Assembly (NCBI GenBank): GCA_027623315.1
Contig: JAQBYD010000001.1
Span: 94,789-158,788, forward strand
Length of the DNA stretch: 64,000 bases
Direction of reading: 5' to 3'
Source: Verrucomicrobiota bacterium
Lineage (GTDB): Bacteria > Verrucomicrobiota > Kiritimatiellia > CAJWTS01
Below are positions 19,946 through 29,919 of the stretch, piece after piece; within the stretch, counting starts at the first letter, position 1, and every line of letters begins with the position of its first letter. Below the pieces are notes generated by a model that saw nothing but the letters and a program-made list of their open reading frames with translations, was not told the origin of the DNA and ran no database searches. Both the position numbers and the translations under genes were made by a program.

Positions 19946-21187
19946 CTACTTGGCGGTCGGGACGAGGCAGACGCTTTCGGTCGTGCTGCGTGTGAAGACC
20001 TTGCCGTCTGCGTAGGAAGGCGCAATCCAGCACTGCTTATTCTGGAACATCGGCAGACGGCCGAGTTCCTTGTACGCCGTCGGGGACGCTTCGGCGAGCA
20101 CGAGCTCGCCGGAAACGGTCTGGACCACGAGCGTGTCGCCGACGCGGATCAGGCCGCCCTGGCTTCCGAACCCGGGCTGACTCCACTGCGTGGCGCCGGT
20201 CTCGATATCCAGGCAAATCAACGGGCATTGGTTGTTCTTAAAGCCGTCCAGGCAGTAGATGTAGCCGTCGCTGTGAACACCGCTGGCCCAGTGATTCTGG
20301 ATGCCGTTGAGCCAGAGCTTCTCCGCGATCCATTTGCCATCCGCAGCGCTGATTCGGCATGCTCCCGCACCGACCCCGTACCCCGCGGAGCAGTAGACGA
20401 TGTCGCCGTTCTTGCCGCCGACAATGGGCGAGGCGGCCGTCGATGTATTGTATCGGAAGGAAAACCGCCAGAGCACCGCTCCCGCCTTCGGCTCCACCGA
20501 CACGAGACCGCTGGCCATGAAGCATATCACCTGTTTCTGCCCGCCGATCGTCGCCACCGTCGGCGTGGCGTGCGTATGCACTTCGTCGGTAACGGCCCAC
20601 GCTTCCTTCCCGGTTTCCGCGTCGAACGCCAGGATCCCCTTGCCCGGGCCGCCGCCGACCACCACGACCAGGTCGTCCACAAGCACCGCCGATGCCGCGG
20701 GGCCCCACCCAATCGATCTTCCGGCGTACTCCGCCTGGATGTCGTGCCGCCAGATCTCGCCGCCCTTGGCCAGGTCGAGACAGACCAGTTTCATGAACGA
20801 ACCGTAGACGTAAACTTTGCCGTTAGCGATGGCGGGCGTCGCCCGTGGCCCTTTGCCATTGCCGTCGGTATTGGTTTTGTCGTCAATCGACGTTGCCCAA
20901 AGTTCATTTCCTGTGGCCACGTCAAGACACACGACGGATTCGCCCGTGCCGCGCATAACGAACACCAGGGCCTTGTCGCCGGCTACCGCAATTTCTGAGA
21001 ATGAAGCGTCCGACGTTACGCGCCAGGCCTCCTTCACGCTGTCTGCCGTCAGTTGCCGGGGCGAAGTCTTCGTTTCCGATACTCCCGCCGCGTCGCGTCC
21101 TCGATAGCCGGGCCAATCCGCCGACACACGCGAGACGTGAGTTAGAAGAACCGCCAGTATTGCCGCCGAAATAACCGCTGCTTTCAT
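19946..21187 (-). CDS. Exported PQQ-type beta-propeller repeat protein (paralog A)
   Basis: 413 residues with a signal peptide ending near ...SRVSADWPGYRG. The ADWPxxRG element after the signal peptide is typical of outer-membrane-assembly/quinoprotein-like propeller proteins in PVC bacteria. Blades show the YVYGSFMKLVCLDLAKGGEIWR pattern (xxLDxxTGxxxW). There are no dehydrogenase residues for PQQ chemistry, so it is probably a structural or binding propeller. AGGAGG precedes the ATG. A second protein of exactly the same length is encoded at 51410-52651. Confidence 0.85.
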   Translation of the reverse strand: MKAAVISAAILAVLLTHVSRVSADWPGYRGRDAAGVSETKTSPRQLTADSVKEAWRVTSDASFSEIAVAGDKALVFVMRGTGESVVCLDVATGNELWATSIDDKTNTDGNGKGPRATPAIANGKVYVYGSFMKLVCLDLAKGGEIWRHDIQAEYAGRSIGWGPAASAVLVDDLVVVVGGGPGKGILAFDAETGKEAWAVTDEVHTHATPTVATIGGQKQVICFMASGLVSVEPKAGAVLWRFSFRYNTSTAASPIVGGKNGDIVYCSAGYGVGAGACRISAADGKWIAEKLWLNGIQNHWASGVHSDGYIYCLDGFKNNQCPLICLDIETGATQWSQPGFGSQGGLIRVGDTLVVQTVSGELVLAEASPTAYKELGRLPMFQNKQCWIAPSYADGKVFTRSTTESVCLVPTAK

Positions 21188-21257
21188 ACGCCTCCTGCTT
21201 TGATTCTCTGCTGTGGATCCATTCTCGGAATTACTAAAACTCTAGCGTCAGGGGGCG

Positions 21258-24200
21258 TCACGGGGCGGCGGCAGGAGCGGCGGGCGGCTTGGGGAGCTTG
21301 TCGAGATACGCCGTCAAGGTCACGTGTCCCTGCGGGTCGGCCACGAGTGTGTTGAACGTGGCGGGGTTGTTCGCGCAGGCCTCCTGCAGCACTTTTGAAA
21401 GATATTGCCCGCAGACCGGGAACGCCATCTGCGCGTCTCCCTTCATGACCTCGTAGAACCACGCAGCGTAACGCTTGTCGCCTTGCTCTGCCAGGTCCTT
21501 CAGGCTCGCCTCAATCTTTTGCGCAACCGGTGACTTGGCCTTCTTGAACTCCCCAATCATGCCGACCAGGCTGAGATCGCGCATTTCCATCATCAGCGGC
21601 GCCAGGACGGCGACGGCGTTCCCCTTGCGCAGAGCCCGCTTCAGGAACAAGAGCGAAACGTCGCCGTACCCCTTTAACACGCTGCTTGCCGCGGCGACAT
21701 CTTCCGGCTTGGCGGAGGAGAGCCCGGGGATGGCCTTTTCGATCTGAGCGAGAATGTCCGCCGACGGAGGGGTCGTCAAGACGGCCGCTGGAATTACTTC
21801 ACGAGCGCCGCCCGGCGGTATCCACGATAGTTGTACCTGGTTAGCCCCGCTGTTTTGCCAGAAATCCACCCGCAGCTTCTGCAGCCCCTTCGCAAGCGAG
21901 ACGGTATCCTTCTTGTGCTCACCACTCCAGCCCGTACCGTACGCGACATGCTGATTGTTCACCCACACGTTCGCTGCGCCGTGCGCGTTGACGATAAAGG
22001 TATAGTCCCCCGCATTGTCGATGTTCAGGAATCCGGACCAGCGCGCGGACATGTCGTCCTGCCGCTTGTCCGGGTATGGGAATTGGCGGTTCGCAACGTT
22101 AACCTGCGGGCTCACGGCCTCAAGGGCAAGGTCGAGAAAGTCCTGGCCGACGTAGTACCGCCCCATCTGACCTCGCAGGCGCGGCGCGAAAGGCGCGCCG
22201 TAGCGGCACGCTCGCAGGGCCGCTTGCCTATCCGTTGACTCAAGCGCGCCCCGCACATGCCGGGCGAGGGCCAGGTATCCGTTGGCATCGTCCACAAGTT
22301 TATTGAAGGCGTCGTTATCGCCGTGGCGCGAAAGAAGCGCAGCGCACAGAATCGAGGCGTCACGGTTCATTTCCGTGGCCCTCGCTGCCAGCCCCGTCTT
22401 GTAGATGGCCGGGAAGGCCTGCGGATCAATCGCCGACGCCAGTTCGCACAACGCGTCCACCAGTGCATCCATCAGCTCCGCGTCCTTTTCCGATTTCAGC
22501 CGTGCCAGCAGTGCCGGTGGGGTGTCCTCGTCAAGCCATTGCGCCAGCAGGGAAGCCGCCGCCTGCGCCGTGCGCGCCGGTTCGTGAAGCACCGCACGGC
22601 GCAGGTACACGCGACCTACACCGCCGGCAGCCGCCAGCACCGTCCGCGCCGCGCGCACGTCAGCGATCTCTTTCGACGTCAATCCCGCGACGGCCTTGCT
22701 CAGCTCGGCCAGCTTTGCATCCCACGGCGCGCACTGCGATGTGCCCGACGAAATCACCTGCCGCGCGACGCCCGGTCCTTCCCACGACACGGACACACTC
22801 GATGCTCCTCCCGGCTGGCTCTGCGAAAAGGCGGCCCGAAACGCGAGCGGCCCCGGCGGCAACACTATTTTCGCCGGCTGCGACCAGTTTCCCACGTTCA
22901 CCATTTTATCGTCCACGTAAACTCCGACGTAGGTGCTGGCCGCCGGGTGGAAGGTGTACTCCCCGGCCTGCGGAACCAAAAGTACACTGCTCCACTCCGC
23001 GGAGATGTTGTCCTGCCGGTTTGTCGCCAGCGGAAACTGCCGGTTCGCCACGTTAACCTGCCCGTCCAGCCGATCCAGCGCCAACTGGATCAAGTGCGGA
23101 TCGTGGTAGTATCGCCCGCGCAGACCCGGCATCAACGGTGCCAGCGGATACCCGTCGCGGCACGCGCGCGCCATCGCCGTGGCGTCCTTGGAACTCAGCG
23201 CCGCCTTGACATGCGCCTCGAGCTTCGCGTGGCCGCCGGCATCTCCGACCAGCTCCCCGAATGCCGCCGGGGTGTTGCTGCATACCCGCCACAGCGCCGA
23301 ACACAGGATCGATGCGTAGGGATTCATCTCCGCGGCCCCGGCCGCCAGCGCCGCCTTGTATAACTCAGGAAAGACGGCCGGCTCGATCTCGCGCGCCAGC
23401 CCGCGCAACGCGTCCGTGAGCGCCACGATCAGCTTCGCATCCTTTTCCGTCTTCAGCCGCGTCAGCAACACCGGCGGCGCGTCTTTATCGTGCCAGCCCG
23501 CCAGCAGGGGCGCCGCGGCCGAGGCTGTGCTCGCCGGTGCGTGCAGGATCAGGTTGCGTAGATACGCGCGCCCGACCCCGCCGGCTTGCGCCAGCAGCGT
23601 TTGCGCCGCGCGCGCCTGAAACAGGTTCGTCGAGGTTAGATCCGTCACGGCTGCGTCCAACTCGGCCAGCCTGGAATCCCACGGGGCACACTGAAATACG
23701 CCCGACACCGGCTGCCGCCCGATGCCCGGTCCTTCCCAAGTGATTGAGACATCCGAATTGCCGCCGGGCTGGTTTTGCGTGAATAAGGCTCGGAACGCGT
23801 GCATGCCCGGCTGCAGCGTCAGCGTGCGCGCTTCGCGCCAGTTACCTTGATTGATATGTTGGCCGTCCACGTAGAAAATCACGTAGCTGTTGGCCGCGGG
23901 CTGGAATTTGTAGTCGCCCGCCTGCGCAATGGAAATCCAGCCGTTCCAATCGACGGAGATGTTGTCCTGCAGGTTCGTTGCCAGCGGGAACTGGCGGTTC
24001 GCCACGTTGATGGCGCCGTCCTGCCGCTCCAACAGGGGCTGGTCAAAGTACGTCTCGCGGTGATAGCGCGCATGGAGACCGGGCAACAGGGGGGCCAGCG
24101 GATAGCCGTTGCGGCACGCGCGGGTCAACGCCGCTGGGTCCTTGGACGTGATCGCCATCTGGACGTGCGCATCAAGCTTTGCGTGACCCGCGGCGTCGGC

Positions 24201-26816
24201 CACCAGGTCCCCAAACGCCGCCGGGGTGTTGCTGCATACCTGCCACAGCGCCGCACAGAGGATCGATGCGTAGGGATTCATCTCCGCGGCCCCGGCCGCC
24301 AGCGCCGCCTTGTACAACTCAGGAAAGACGGCCGGCTCGATCTCGCGCGCCAGCCCGCGCAACGCGTCCGTGAGCGCCACGATCAGCTTCGCATCTTTTT
24401 CCGTCTTCAGCCGCGCCAGCAGCACCGGCGGCGCGTGCTCGTCGCGCCAGGCCGCCAGCAGTGGCGCGGCCGCCTGCGCGGTCCGCGCGGGCTCGTGCCG
24501 GATCGCGTTGCGCAGATACAAATGCCCCACCTCGCCGGCCTCCGCCAGCAGCGCACGCGCTGCGCGCGCCTGAAACACATTCGTCGAGGTCAGGTCCGGT
24601 AGGGCCTTGCTCAGTTCCGCCAGCCTGGCGTCCCAAGGCGCGCTGCGGAAGGCACCCGACAGCACCTGCCGCCCGATGCCCGGTCCTTCCCAACTGACCG
24701 AAACACTCGAATTGACGCCGGCCTGGTTCTTGGTGAATAGGGCTCGGAAAGGGTGCAGACCCGGCTCCAGCGTCACCTTTTTTGGCTGCGCCCAATTGCC
24801 CGAGTTCACCAATCCCTCGTCCAGATAGATCCCGACGTAGCTGTCGGCCGCGGCGAAAAAGGTGTACTCCCCCGCCTGCGCAATGGAAAGCGCTCCGCTC
24901 CATTCCACCGAGATGTTGACCTGATGGTTCGTCGCCATCGGAAACTGCCGATTCCCCACGGCGATCTGCCCGTCAAGCCTCTGCAGCGCCGGCTGGCTGA
25001 AGGTTGGATCGTGGTGATACTGCCCGCGCAATCCCGGCATCAGCGGGGCGAAGGGATAACCGTTACGGCACGCGCGCGCCACCGTGGCCTTGTCCGTGGA
25101 AATCAGCGCGGCCCGGAGGTGCGCCGCGAGCTTCGCGTAGCCTGCGGGGTCACCCACCAATTCCCCAAACTTCTGCGGGTCGTTCCCGCACACCCGCCAC
25201 AGCGCCGCGCACAGAACCGAGACGTAGGGATTCGCCGCTTCGGAGTCCTCCGCAAACGCTGCCACGTACAGTTCCTCGAAGGTTTTCGATTCGATCTGCG
25301 GCGCCAGCCGGCACAACATGTCCATCGCCCGCTGGCCGCCAACACCGGAATCCGTTTTCATCACGTCAAAGAGGAACAGCCTCCCGAGGCCGGCCGTGGA
25401 CGAGAGGAGCTGCTCGGCCGCGCGCACGGCGGCATGGTTGGTGGAATTCAGGTCCGCCGCCGCCTGGGCGAGCGTTTCGACCAGACCCGGCCAGGGCCGC
25501 GTCTGCAACACGACAGGGCTTTCTGCGCTTGCGGGGCCGGACCAGGCGAACTGGATCCCGCCGTTGCCGTTACCCCCGTTGTGCTTAGCGTAGTCTATCC
25601 GAATGGAACGCCAGCCGTTCGAGAGAGTCGTTTTGGCTGTCTGCGACGGTGGCCCGCCGGCCTTGAACAGCGGAATTTCATCCACCCAAAGCCTGGCGCC
25701 CTGTGGGGAGCCTTGAGCGTAATTCAGCGTGAAGGTGAATTCGCCAGCGCTCGGGGCCGGCAAAACGGCGGTCCAGCGGGCAGAGAGATCGTCCTGTCGA
25801 TTCTCAGGCATGGGGAAGGCGCGGTTGCCGATCTGCACATGCGGATCACGGCGATCGAGCACGCACACCTCGAAGGCGCTGTTCGTATAGTAGCGCCCTC
25901 TGAGACCGGGCAGAAGCGGGAGCGTCGCAGGCGAACGTTCGCAAGCCCACGCCGTGACGGCCGCATTGGTGGACAGCAAGGCCCGCCCCACATGCTGGCG
26001 AAGGACGTGCAGGCCTTCCGGATGACGCACCGCCTCGTTGAAATTCTGTTCATCTGTTCCGCAGACGCGAACCAAGACAGCCTCCAGGACGTCGATCACA
26101 TGCGTCGCGACGAAGTCGACATCCGTGTGGACGATATCGAAGCACGTCGCGATCATGTCGGGAGTCAGGCTTTCCGCCATAACCGCGCAGCCCTCGGCGG
26201 CCACGCGACTGAGCGCGGAGCCAGGATCCGCCTCGAGCTTCTCGACGAAGCCCGGAAGCGCCGGTATGTCCCGCATCTCGATCAGGACTCGGCCGGACGC
26301 CAGGGCGATCTGTTCCTCTTTCGTCCGATAAGAGTGTCGAAGGAAGATGCGCCCGGCTTCACCCGCTTCGTCCAACACGTCGCGGGTCGCCCGCGCCGCG
26401 CGCCTGTCCTCCGAGGCCAGGTTCCTGACGGCGAAAGCGAGGCCGGCGGCGGATCTCTTTTCCTCAGACAAACGGCGTCGAATCGCGGCCAGTTCGTTTA
26501 GCCGCGGCGAACCCTTGAAGTCTTTCTTGATTGCGTTACAAAGCCGGAGGGCGCCCGTGAAATCCGTATCCGTCTCCGCGGCAAGCACTTCCAGCACGCG
26601 CGCATCGAATTCCGACCCGGTAGCGGCGGTGCCGGCGGTCTGGGCTGCAGCCGTGCCCGGGTGCGCGCTCGTGTCCGGAGCAGCGTTGACGGCTTCGGAC
26701 GGTCCGGTTTCCGTCGTCGCGGCGGGGTTCGGCGGCGGGGCTGGCTTGCCGCATCCGGCAAGAAGCACACCGGCAAGAAGCAAGCCCGCAGAGATAGCGA
26801 CTGGGTATCTATTCAT
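21258..26816 (-). CDS. Giant surface lipoprotein with five PA14-like modules alternating with helical repeats
   Basis: 1,852 residues. A lipobox (LLLAGVLLAGCG, Cys22) predicts lipid anchoring, followed by a Pro/Ala/Thr-rich linker. After about 300 mainly helical residues, PA14-like modules start near residues 303, 592, 910, 1230 and 1550. Their signature is GLRGRYYxxxxF, then VxVANRQFPxATNxQDxIS, then GEYTF and VSVSWEGPG. Between them lie about 170-residue helical units (LAELSKA...LLAEAGEVGHLYLRNAIRH...SILCAALWxVC) of HEAT/ARM appearance. The period is about 318 residues. Two units contain 51 identical residues encoded by nearly identical DNA (about 23315-23465 and 24270-24415), so the array grew by recent duplication. 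PA14 modules usually bind carbohydrate. It ends in PPAAPAAAP. Exact role unknown; a surface-binding or scaffold function is inferred. Confidence 0.8.
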   Translation of the reverse strand: MNRYPVAISAGLLLAGVLLAGCGKPAPPPNPAATTETGPSEAVNAAPDTSAHPGTAAAQTAGTAATGSEFDARVLEVLAAETDTDFTGALRLCNAIKKDFKGSPRLNELAAIRRRLSEEKRSAAGLAFAVRNLASEDRRAARATRDVLDEAGEAGRIFLRHSYRTKEEQIALASGRVLIEMRDIPALPGFVEKLEADPGSALSRVAAEGCAVMAESLTPDMIATCFDIVHTDVDFVATHVIDVLEAVLVRVCGTDEQNFNEAVRHPEGLHVLRQHVGRALLSTNAAVTAWACERSPATLPLLPGLRGRYYTNSAFEVCVLDRRDPHVQIGNRAFPMPENRQDDLSARWTAVLPAPSAGEFTFTLNYAQGSPQGARLWVDEIPLFKAGGPPSQTAKTTLSNGWRSIRIDYAKHNGGNGNGGIQFAWSGPASAESPVVLQTRPWPGLVETLAQAAADLNSTNHAAVRAAEQLLSSTAGLGRLFLFDVMKTDSGVGGQRAMDMLCRLAPQIESKTFEELYVAAFAEDSEAANPYVSVLCAALWRVCGNDPQKFGELVGDPAGYAKLAAHLRAALISTDKATVARACRNGYPFAPLMPGLRGQYHHDPTFSQPALQRLDGQIAVGNRQFPMATNHQVNISVEWSGALSIAQAGEYTFFAAADSYVGIYLDEGLVNSGNWAQPKKVTLEPGLHPFRALFTKNQAGVNSSVSVSWEGPGIGRQVLSGAFRSAPWDARLAELSKALPDLTSTNVFQARAARALLAEAGEVGHLYLRNAIRHEPARTAQAAAPLLAAWRDEHAPPVLLARLKTEKDAKLIVALTDALRGLAREIEPAVFPELYKAALAAGAAEMNPYASILCAALWQVCSNTPAAFGDLVADAAGHAKLDAHVQMAITSKDPAALTRACRNGYPLAPLLPGLHARYHRETYFDQPLLERQDGAINVANRQFPLATNLQDNISVDWNGWISIAQAGDYKFQPAANSYVIFYVDGQHINQGNWREARTLTLQPGMHAFRALFTQNQPGGNSDVSITWEGPGIGRQPVSGVFQCAPWDSRLAELDAAVTDLTSTNLFQARAAQTLLAQAGGVGRAYLRNLILHAPASTASAAAPLLAGWHDKDAPPVLLTRLKTEKDAKLIVALTDALRGLAREIEPAVFPELYKAALAAGAAEMNPYASILCSALWRVCSNTPAAFGELVGDAGGHAKLEAHVKAALSSKDATAMARACRDGYPLAPLMPGLRGRYYHDPHLIQLALDRLDGQVNVANRQFPLATNRQDNISAEWSSVLLVPQAGEYTFHPAASTYVGVYVDDKMVNVGNWSQPAKIVLPPGPLAFRAAFSQSQPGGASSVSVSWEGPGVARQVISSGTSQCAPWDAKLAELSKAVAGLTSKEIADVRAARTVLAAAGGVGRVYLRRAVLHEPARTAQAAASLLAQWLDEDTPPALLARLKSEKDAELMDALVDALCELASAIDPQAFPAIYKTGLAARATEMNRDASILCAALLSRHGDNDAFNKLVDDANGYLALARHVRGALESTDRQAALRACRYGAPFAPRLRGQMGRYYVGQDFLDLALEAVSPQVNVANRQFPYPDKRQDDMSARWSGFLNIDNAGDYTFIVNAHGAANVWVNNQHVAYGTGWSGEHKKDTVSLAKGLQKLRVDFWQNSGANQVQLSWIPPGGAREVIPAAVLTTPPSADILAQIEKAIPGLSSAKPEDVAAASSVLKGYGDVSLLFLKRALRKGNAVAVLAPLMMEMRDLSLVGMIGEFKKAKSPVAQKIEASLKDLAEQGDKRYAAWFYEVMKGDAQMAFPVCGQYLSKVLQEACANNPATFNTLVADPQGHVTLTAYLDKLPKPPAAPAAAP

Positions 26817-26911
26817 GATCCTCTTGATTTCGATTTTTTAGACTTAAGCGGAGCACGCTATCACAGCGATCGGGTCAAACCCAAGAACAGATCGCGCTAA
26901 ATCGAGTCGCA

Positions 26912-26927
26912 GGGGCGCCGGCGCCCC
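26912..26927 (-). terminator. GC-rich palindrome after the 26933-28459 gene
   Basis: GGGGCGCCGGCGCCCC is a perfect 16-bp palindrome 6 bases after the stop codon (minus strand). It could terminate the three-gene unit; no T tract. Confidence 0.5.
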
Positions 26928-26932
26928 GTTTA

Positions 26933-28459
26933 TCAGCGCGGTATTTGAATCAGCTCAATGTCATCGAACCATGCGGTGCCGTCGCCGTCAAGAATCACCC
27001 CTGGCATGGCGAACGGGTCTCCCGCGATCGGCTTGAACTCGATCTCGAGTCGCGTCCAATCGGTGTCGCCCGTCAAGGATTGCGAGCGGTGCGTGGCGCG
27101 CACGTCCGTCCAGTTCCAGAAGACCTCGTTCACTCGCAGGGAGGCGCCCTTGCCGGTTACGCCGCTGGTACGCACCCAGGCGCGGAGGCGGTAGCGCTTG
27201 GCCGTCTCGACGCAGATCGGCGTGCCGCCGTGGACAGGCTGCGCCTCGCAGCGGCCGCGGAGTCGCAGCGATCGGGTCCCGGAGTAGCCCGTCGTGGTCT
27301 CCAGTTGAGCGCTGTGCCCCCACATGCAGCCGTTGTACAGCGTGCCGGCGGGGATGGAGGTCTCGAAGTCGTTGACGACGCCCTGGCGGAAGCCCATCGG
27401 GCCCGCCCCCGGGCGCGCCGGCAGCATCGTGCGTGCGGCGCCCTCCAACTCCTTGGCGACCGGCAGAGGGAGGCTCAGCAAGCGATAGGTTGCCTGCACG
27501 TGGTAGAGGCCGTCGTCGCCCAGTTGCTCCGGCGGCAGGGCGATGAAGTGCTGGTCGTACCACACACTGCACGTGATCAGGGTGGTGTCGGGCGTAGACT
27601 GCAGGATCTCCAGGAAGGGGTTCATGTCCCGCTCGGCCACCCAGCCGACGAAGCCGCCGGTGGTCTGCATGTCGGCCCACTCGCGTCCGCCCGCGTGTAT
27701 CATCGAGAGCGGGTTCTGGTACATGTAGCACAACACACCGTCGCGCCGGGTCCAGATGCACTTCTGGAAACGCTTGCGTTCCTCGCGGGATTCCGCCAGG
27801 CCGCCGGTGAGTATATTGGCGTACTCGAAGCGCTTGGGTTTGGTCATCGTCAAATCCACCGCGCAGTCCCAAATGTAGCCCAGCACGGGGTCGAAGCGGA
27901 GGTTCATGTGGTGGACAATCTGCGTCTCGTCTTCGGACGTCTCGCTGTAGCGTAAGCGGAGCGACTCGCCCTTGTCCTGCAGGTACGTCATCTCGCCGCG
28001 GTCGGTCCAGGTTCCCTGGGGCACGATGGTGATGCGGGGCCCGCGCAGTGTGGACCAGTGGTAAACCGCCGGCATCTTGTATTCGACCCGCTCGCCCTCG
28101 GCCGGCGGGAAGAAGCGGAACATCTCGATCTCGCCGAACGACAGGTTGAGCAGGCCGATTCTCTGCTTGCCGTCCATGAACCAAAAGAACTTCTTGCGGT
28201 ACTTCCTGCCCCGCATGCGGACGATTCGGAAATCCGGCTTGTGCGCGTGCCGGGGCAGGGCTTCGTAACAACGGGCGTTCTCGATAAACGCCTGCAGTCG
28301 CCCGCCCTGTCCTTGCCCAGGCCCTGGAGCGGGACCAGGAGCGGGAGTGGGAGCGGCAACGCACGTGCGCGCGGTCGTCACCGCCATGAGGGCCGCCACA
28401 ACGCCCCTTATCAGCATCGGTCCGTTCAATCGGTGCATGATCTTCATTATCTCGGTCAT
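26933..28459 (-). CDS. Exported beta-rich protein with a C-terminal carbohydrate-binding-like domain
   Basis: 508 residues. A signal peptide (residues 1-35, ...MAVTTARTCVAA) is followed by a Pro/Gly-rich stretch (PTPAPGPAPGPGQGQG) and about 280 residues that I do not recognise, rich in aromatic residues (KFFWFMDGKQRIGLLNLSFGE; VYHWSTLRGPRITIV). The last 170 residues look like a jelly-roll carbohydrate-binding module: NDFETS...GYSGTRSLRLRG...YRLRAWVRTSG...AWFDDIELIQIPR, as in CBM4/9/22-like domains. Its ATG overlaps the stop of the GH28-like gene (ATGA). A role in polysaccharide handling is inferred from the domain and from the operon. Confidence 0.65.
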   Translation of the reverse strand: MTEIMKIMHRLNGPMLIRGVVAALMAVTTARTCVAAPTPAPGPAPGPGQGQGGRLQAFIENARCYEALPRHAHKPDFRIVRMRGRKYRKKFFWFMDGKQRIGLLNLSFGEIEMFRFFPPAEGERVEYKMPAVYHWSTLRGPRITIVPQGTWTDRGEMTYLQDKGESLRLRYSETSEDETQIVHHMNLRFDPVLGYIWDCAVDLTMTKPKRFEYANILTGGLAESREERKRFQKCIWTRRDGVLCYMYQNPLSMIHAGGREWADMQTTGGFVGWVAERDMNPFLEILQSTPDTTLITCSVWYDQHFIALPPEQLGDDGLYHVQATYRLLSLPLPVAKELEGAARTMLPARPGAGPMGFRQGVVNDFETSIPAGTLYNGCMWGHSAQLETTTGYSGTRSLRLRGRCEAQPVHGGTPICVETAKRYRLRAWVRTSGVTGKGASLRVNEVFWNWTDVRATHRSQSLTGDTDWTRLEIEFKPIAGDPFAMPGVILDGDGTAWFDDIELIQIPR

Positions 28460-29883
28460 CCCAGGGTCAATGGACCCACAAACGGCTTGATGTTGAACCG
28501 GGCATCATCCTGCGTGTGTACTCGCCGGCCGTTGATGCGCAGGTTTTCTATCGAAACGTCTTGCACCATGTGCTCCGCGTCAAGGCCAGCGAAGTACAGT
28601 TCGGGCGTCGCCCAGGCCGTAACCTCAATGTCCTCGTAACGAATGTCATCAATCCGGCCGCGCGTGGAATCCTTGCTCCACATGTTCCTGCAGGTAACCA
28701 AAACGATAAGTTGGGCGAGGTGCCGTTCGCTTGCGTCGACGTCATACACCTGTCCTTCCTGCTTCTGGTACACCGGTCGCGTCTGGTCATCGTCGAGTTC
28801 CACCCGGATATTCTTGAAGAGCAGGTGGTGGCAGTGTGCGCGGTCACCGTTCTGCACCTCCATGGCAACGTCCAGGCAATGGATGATATCACAATCCTCG
28901 AAGAGCAGATGGCTGACTTCGCTCGCTACGGTTTCGGCGCCGATTTCAAGCGCCCGCCCCCAGTCGTTCCACAGTACGCAGCGCCGCACCTGGATCTCCG
29001 TGATCGGCTCCTGGTCGCATGTGAATGCGCCGTATGCCTGCAATCCCTTGAAGGCAATGCAATCGTCGTAGGCCCGCACAAAGCTGTCCTCGACGCTGCA
29101 GTGCCGGCTGTTGACGAAGTCGATACCGTCGGCGTTGTAGCGCCACAGGCCGATCAGCTTGATGTTCCGGATGTGCACGTTCCGACACATCACCGGAACC
29201 AGCGTCCACCCGCACGGGTCACGAAGGATGATGTCCTCGATCGCCACATGGTCGCAGTCGATCGTGTTGATCAGGGCGGAGACCTCGCCCCTGGAAAATT
29301 TACTGCCGTCCAGGATGCCGCGGCCCCGAATGACGATGTTCTCGGCATGCTCGGCGATGATCGCGCCGTAGACCACGGCTCCGCCGGCGAGATAGACGGT
29401 CTGGCCGCTGGTCATCCGGATGACACCGGGGCAGTGCACGCCGGGGCCGAAGGTGCGCACCGTGGGATCGCTCGGATCGGGAGCATCGGCTTCCGGCGCA
29501 TTGGCGAACAGGTGCAAGGCCCGGTGCATGCCGTTGACCTCAACCGTGATGGGACCCGGCCGGTCCAGTGTGAAGCGGAGCGTTTGGCCTTCCTGCGACG
29601 GCTCGACTCCGCGAGACGCGGGCCTCACCTTCACGTCACGGATCGGGCGTGCGCTGACGACCACGACATCGACCGGCCCGGCCATATCCCATGTGGCGAA
29701 CGCCGCCAGCTCGGTCTGCTCCAAGGGCCGTTGATAGCCTGGCCAGACCTGGTTGATGGGCTGCGCGGAAACGCGTGCCTGGTGAACAAAAACAGGCTGC
29801 GCGTTGACCGCCAGGGTGTAATCCGCGGATGGCGTTTCTTCCACGGGCGCGGGATGGGCTACGACGATGTCGGTTCTATTCAT
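28456..29883 (-). CDS. GH28-like right-handed beta-helix glycosidase
   Basis: 475 residues with a short N-terminal beta-sandwich (about 1-130) and then a right-handed parallel beta-helix. The polygalacturonase-type catalytic region is recognisable as NADGIDFVNSRH followed by AYDDCIAFKG (the paired aspartates near 271-272) and RALEIGAETV. The RIK and GHG elements of classic GH28 enzymes are not obvious, so it belongs to a divergent branch. No signal peptide is evident, so it may act on imported oligosaccharides. It overlaps the downstream gene and lies 36 bp after the TIGR03790 gene. Confidence 0.75.
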   Translation of the reverse strand: MNRTDIVVAHPAPVEETPSADYTLAVNAQPVFVHQARVSAQPINQVWPGYQRPLEQTELAAFATWDMAGPVDVVVVSARPIRDVKVRPASRGVEPSQEGQTLRFTLDRPGPITVEVNGMHRALHLFANAPEADAPDPSDPTVRTFGPGVHCPGVIRMTSGQTVYLAGGAVVYGAIIAEHAENIVIRGRGILDGSKFSRGEVSALINTIDCDHVAIEDIILRDPCGWTLVPVMCRNVHIRNIKLIGLWRYNADGIDFVNSRHCSVEDSFVRAYDDCIAFKGLQAYGAFTCDQEPITEIQVRRCVLWNDWGRALEIGAETVASEVSHLLFEDCDIIHCLDVAMEVQNGDRAHCHHLLFKNIRVELDDDQTRPVYQKQEGQVYDVDASERHLAQLIVLVTCRNMWSKDSTRGRIDDIRYEDIEVTAWATPELYFAGLDAEHMVQDVSIENLRINGRRVHTQDDARFNIKPFVGPLTLG

Positions 29884-29919
29884 TGTCCGGATCCAGTCAA
29901 TTGTGTTTGAGAGGTGCTC

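Noticed and set aside
19946..21187. A PQQ-dependent dehydrogenase
   Set aside because: Only propeller blades are present; the catalytic Asp and PQQ-binding residues are not recognisable.
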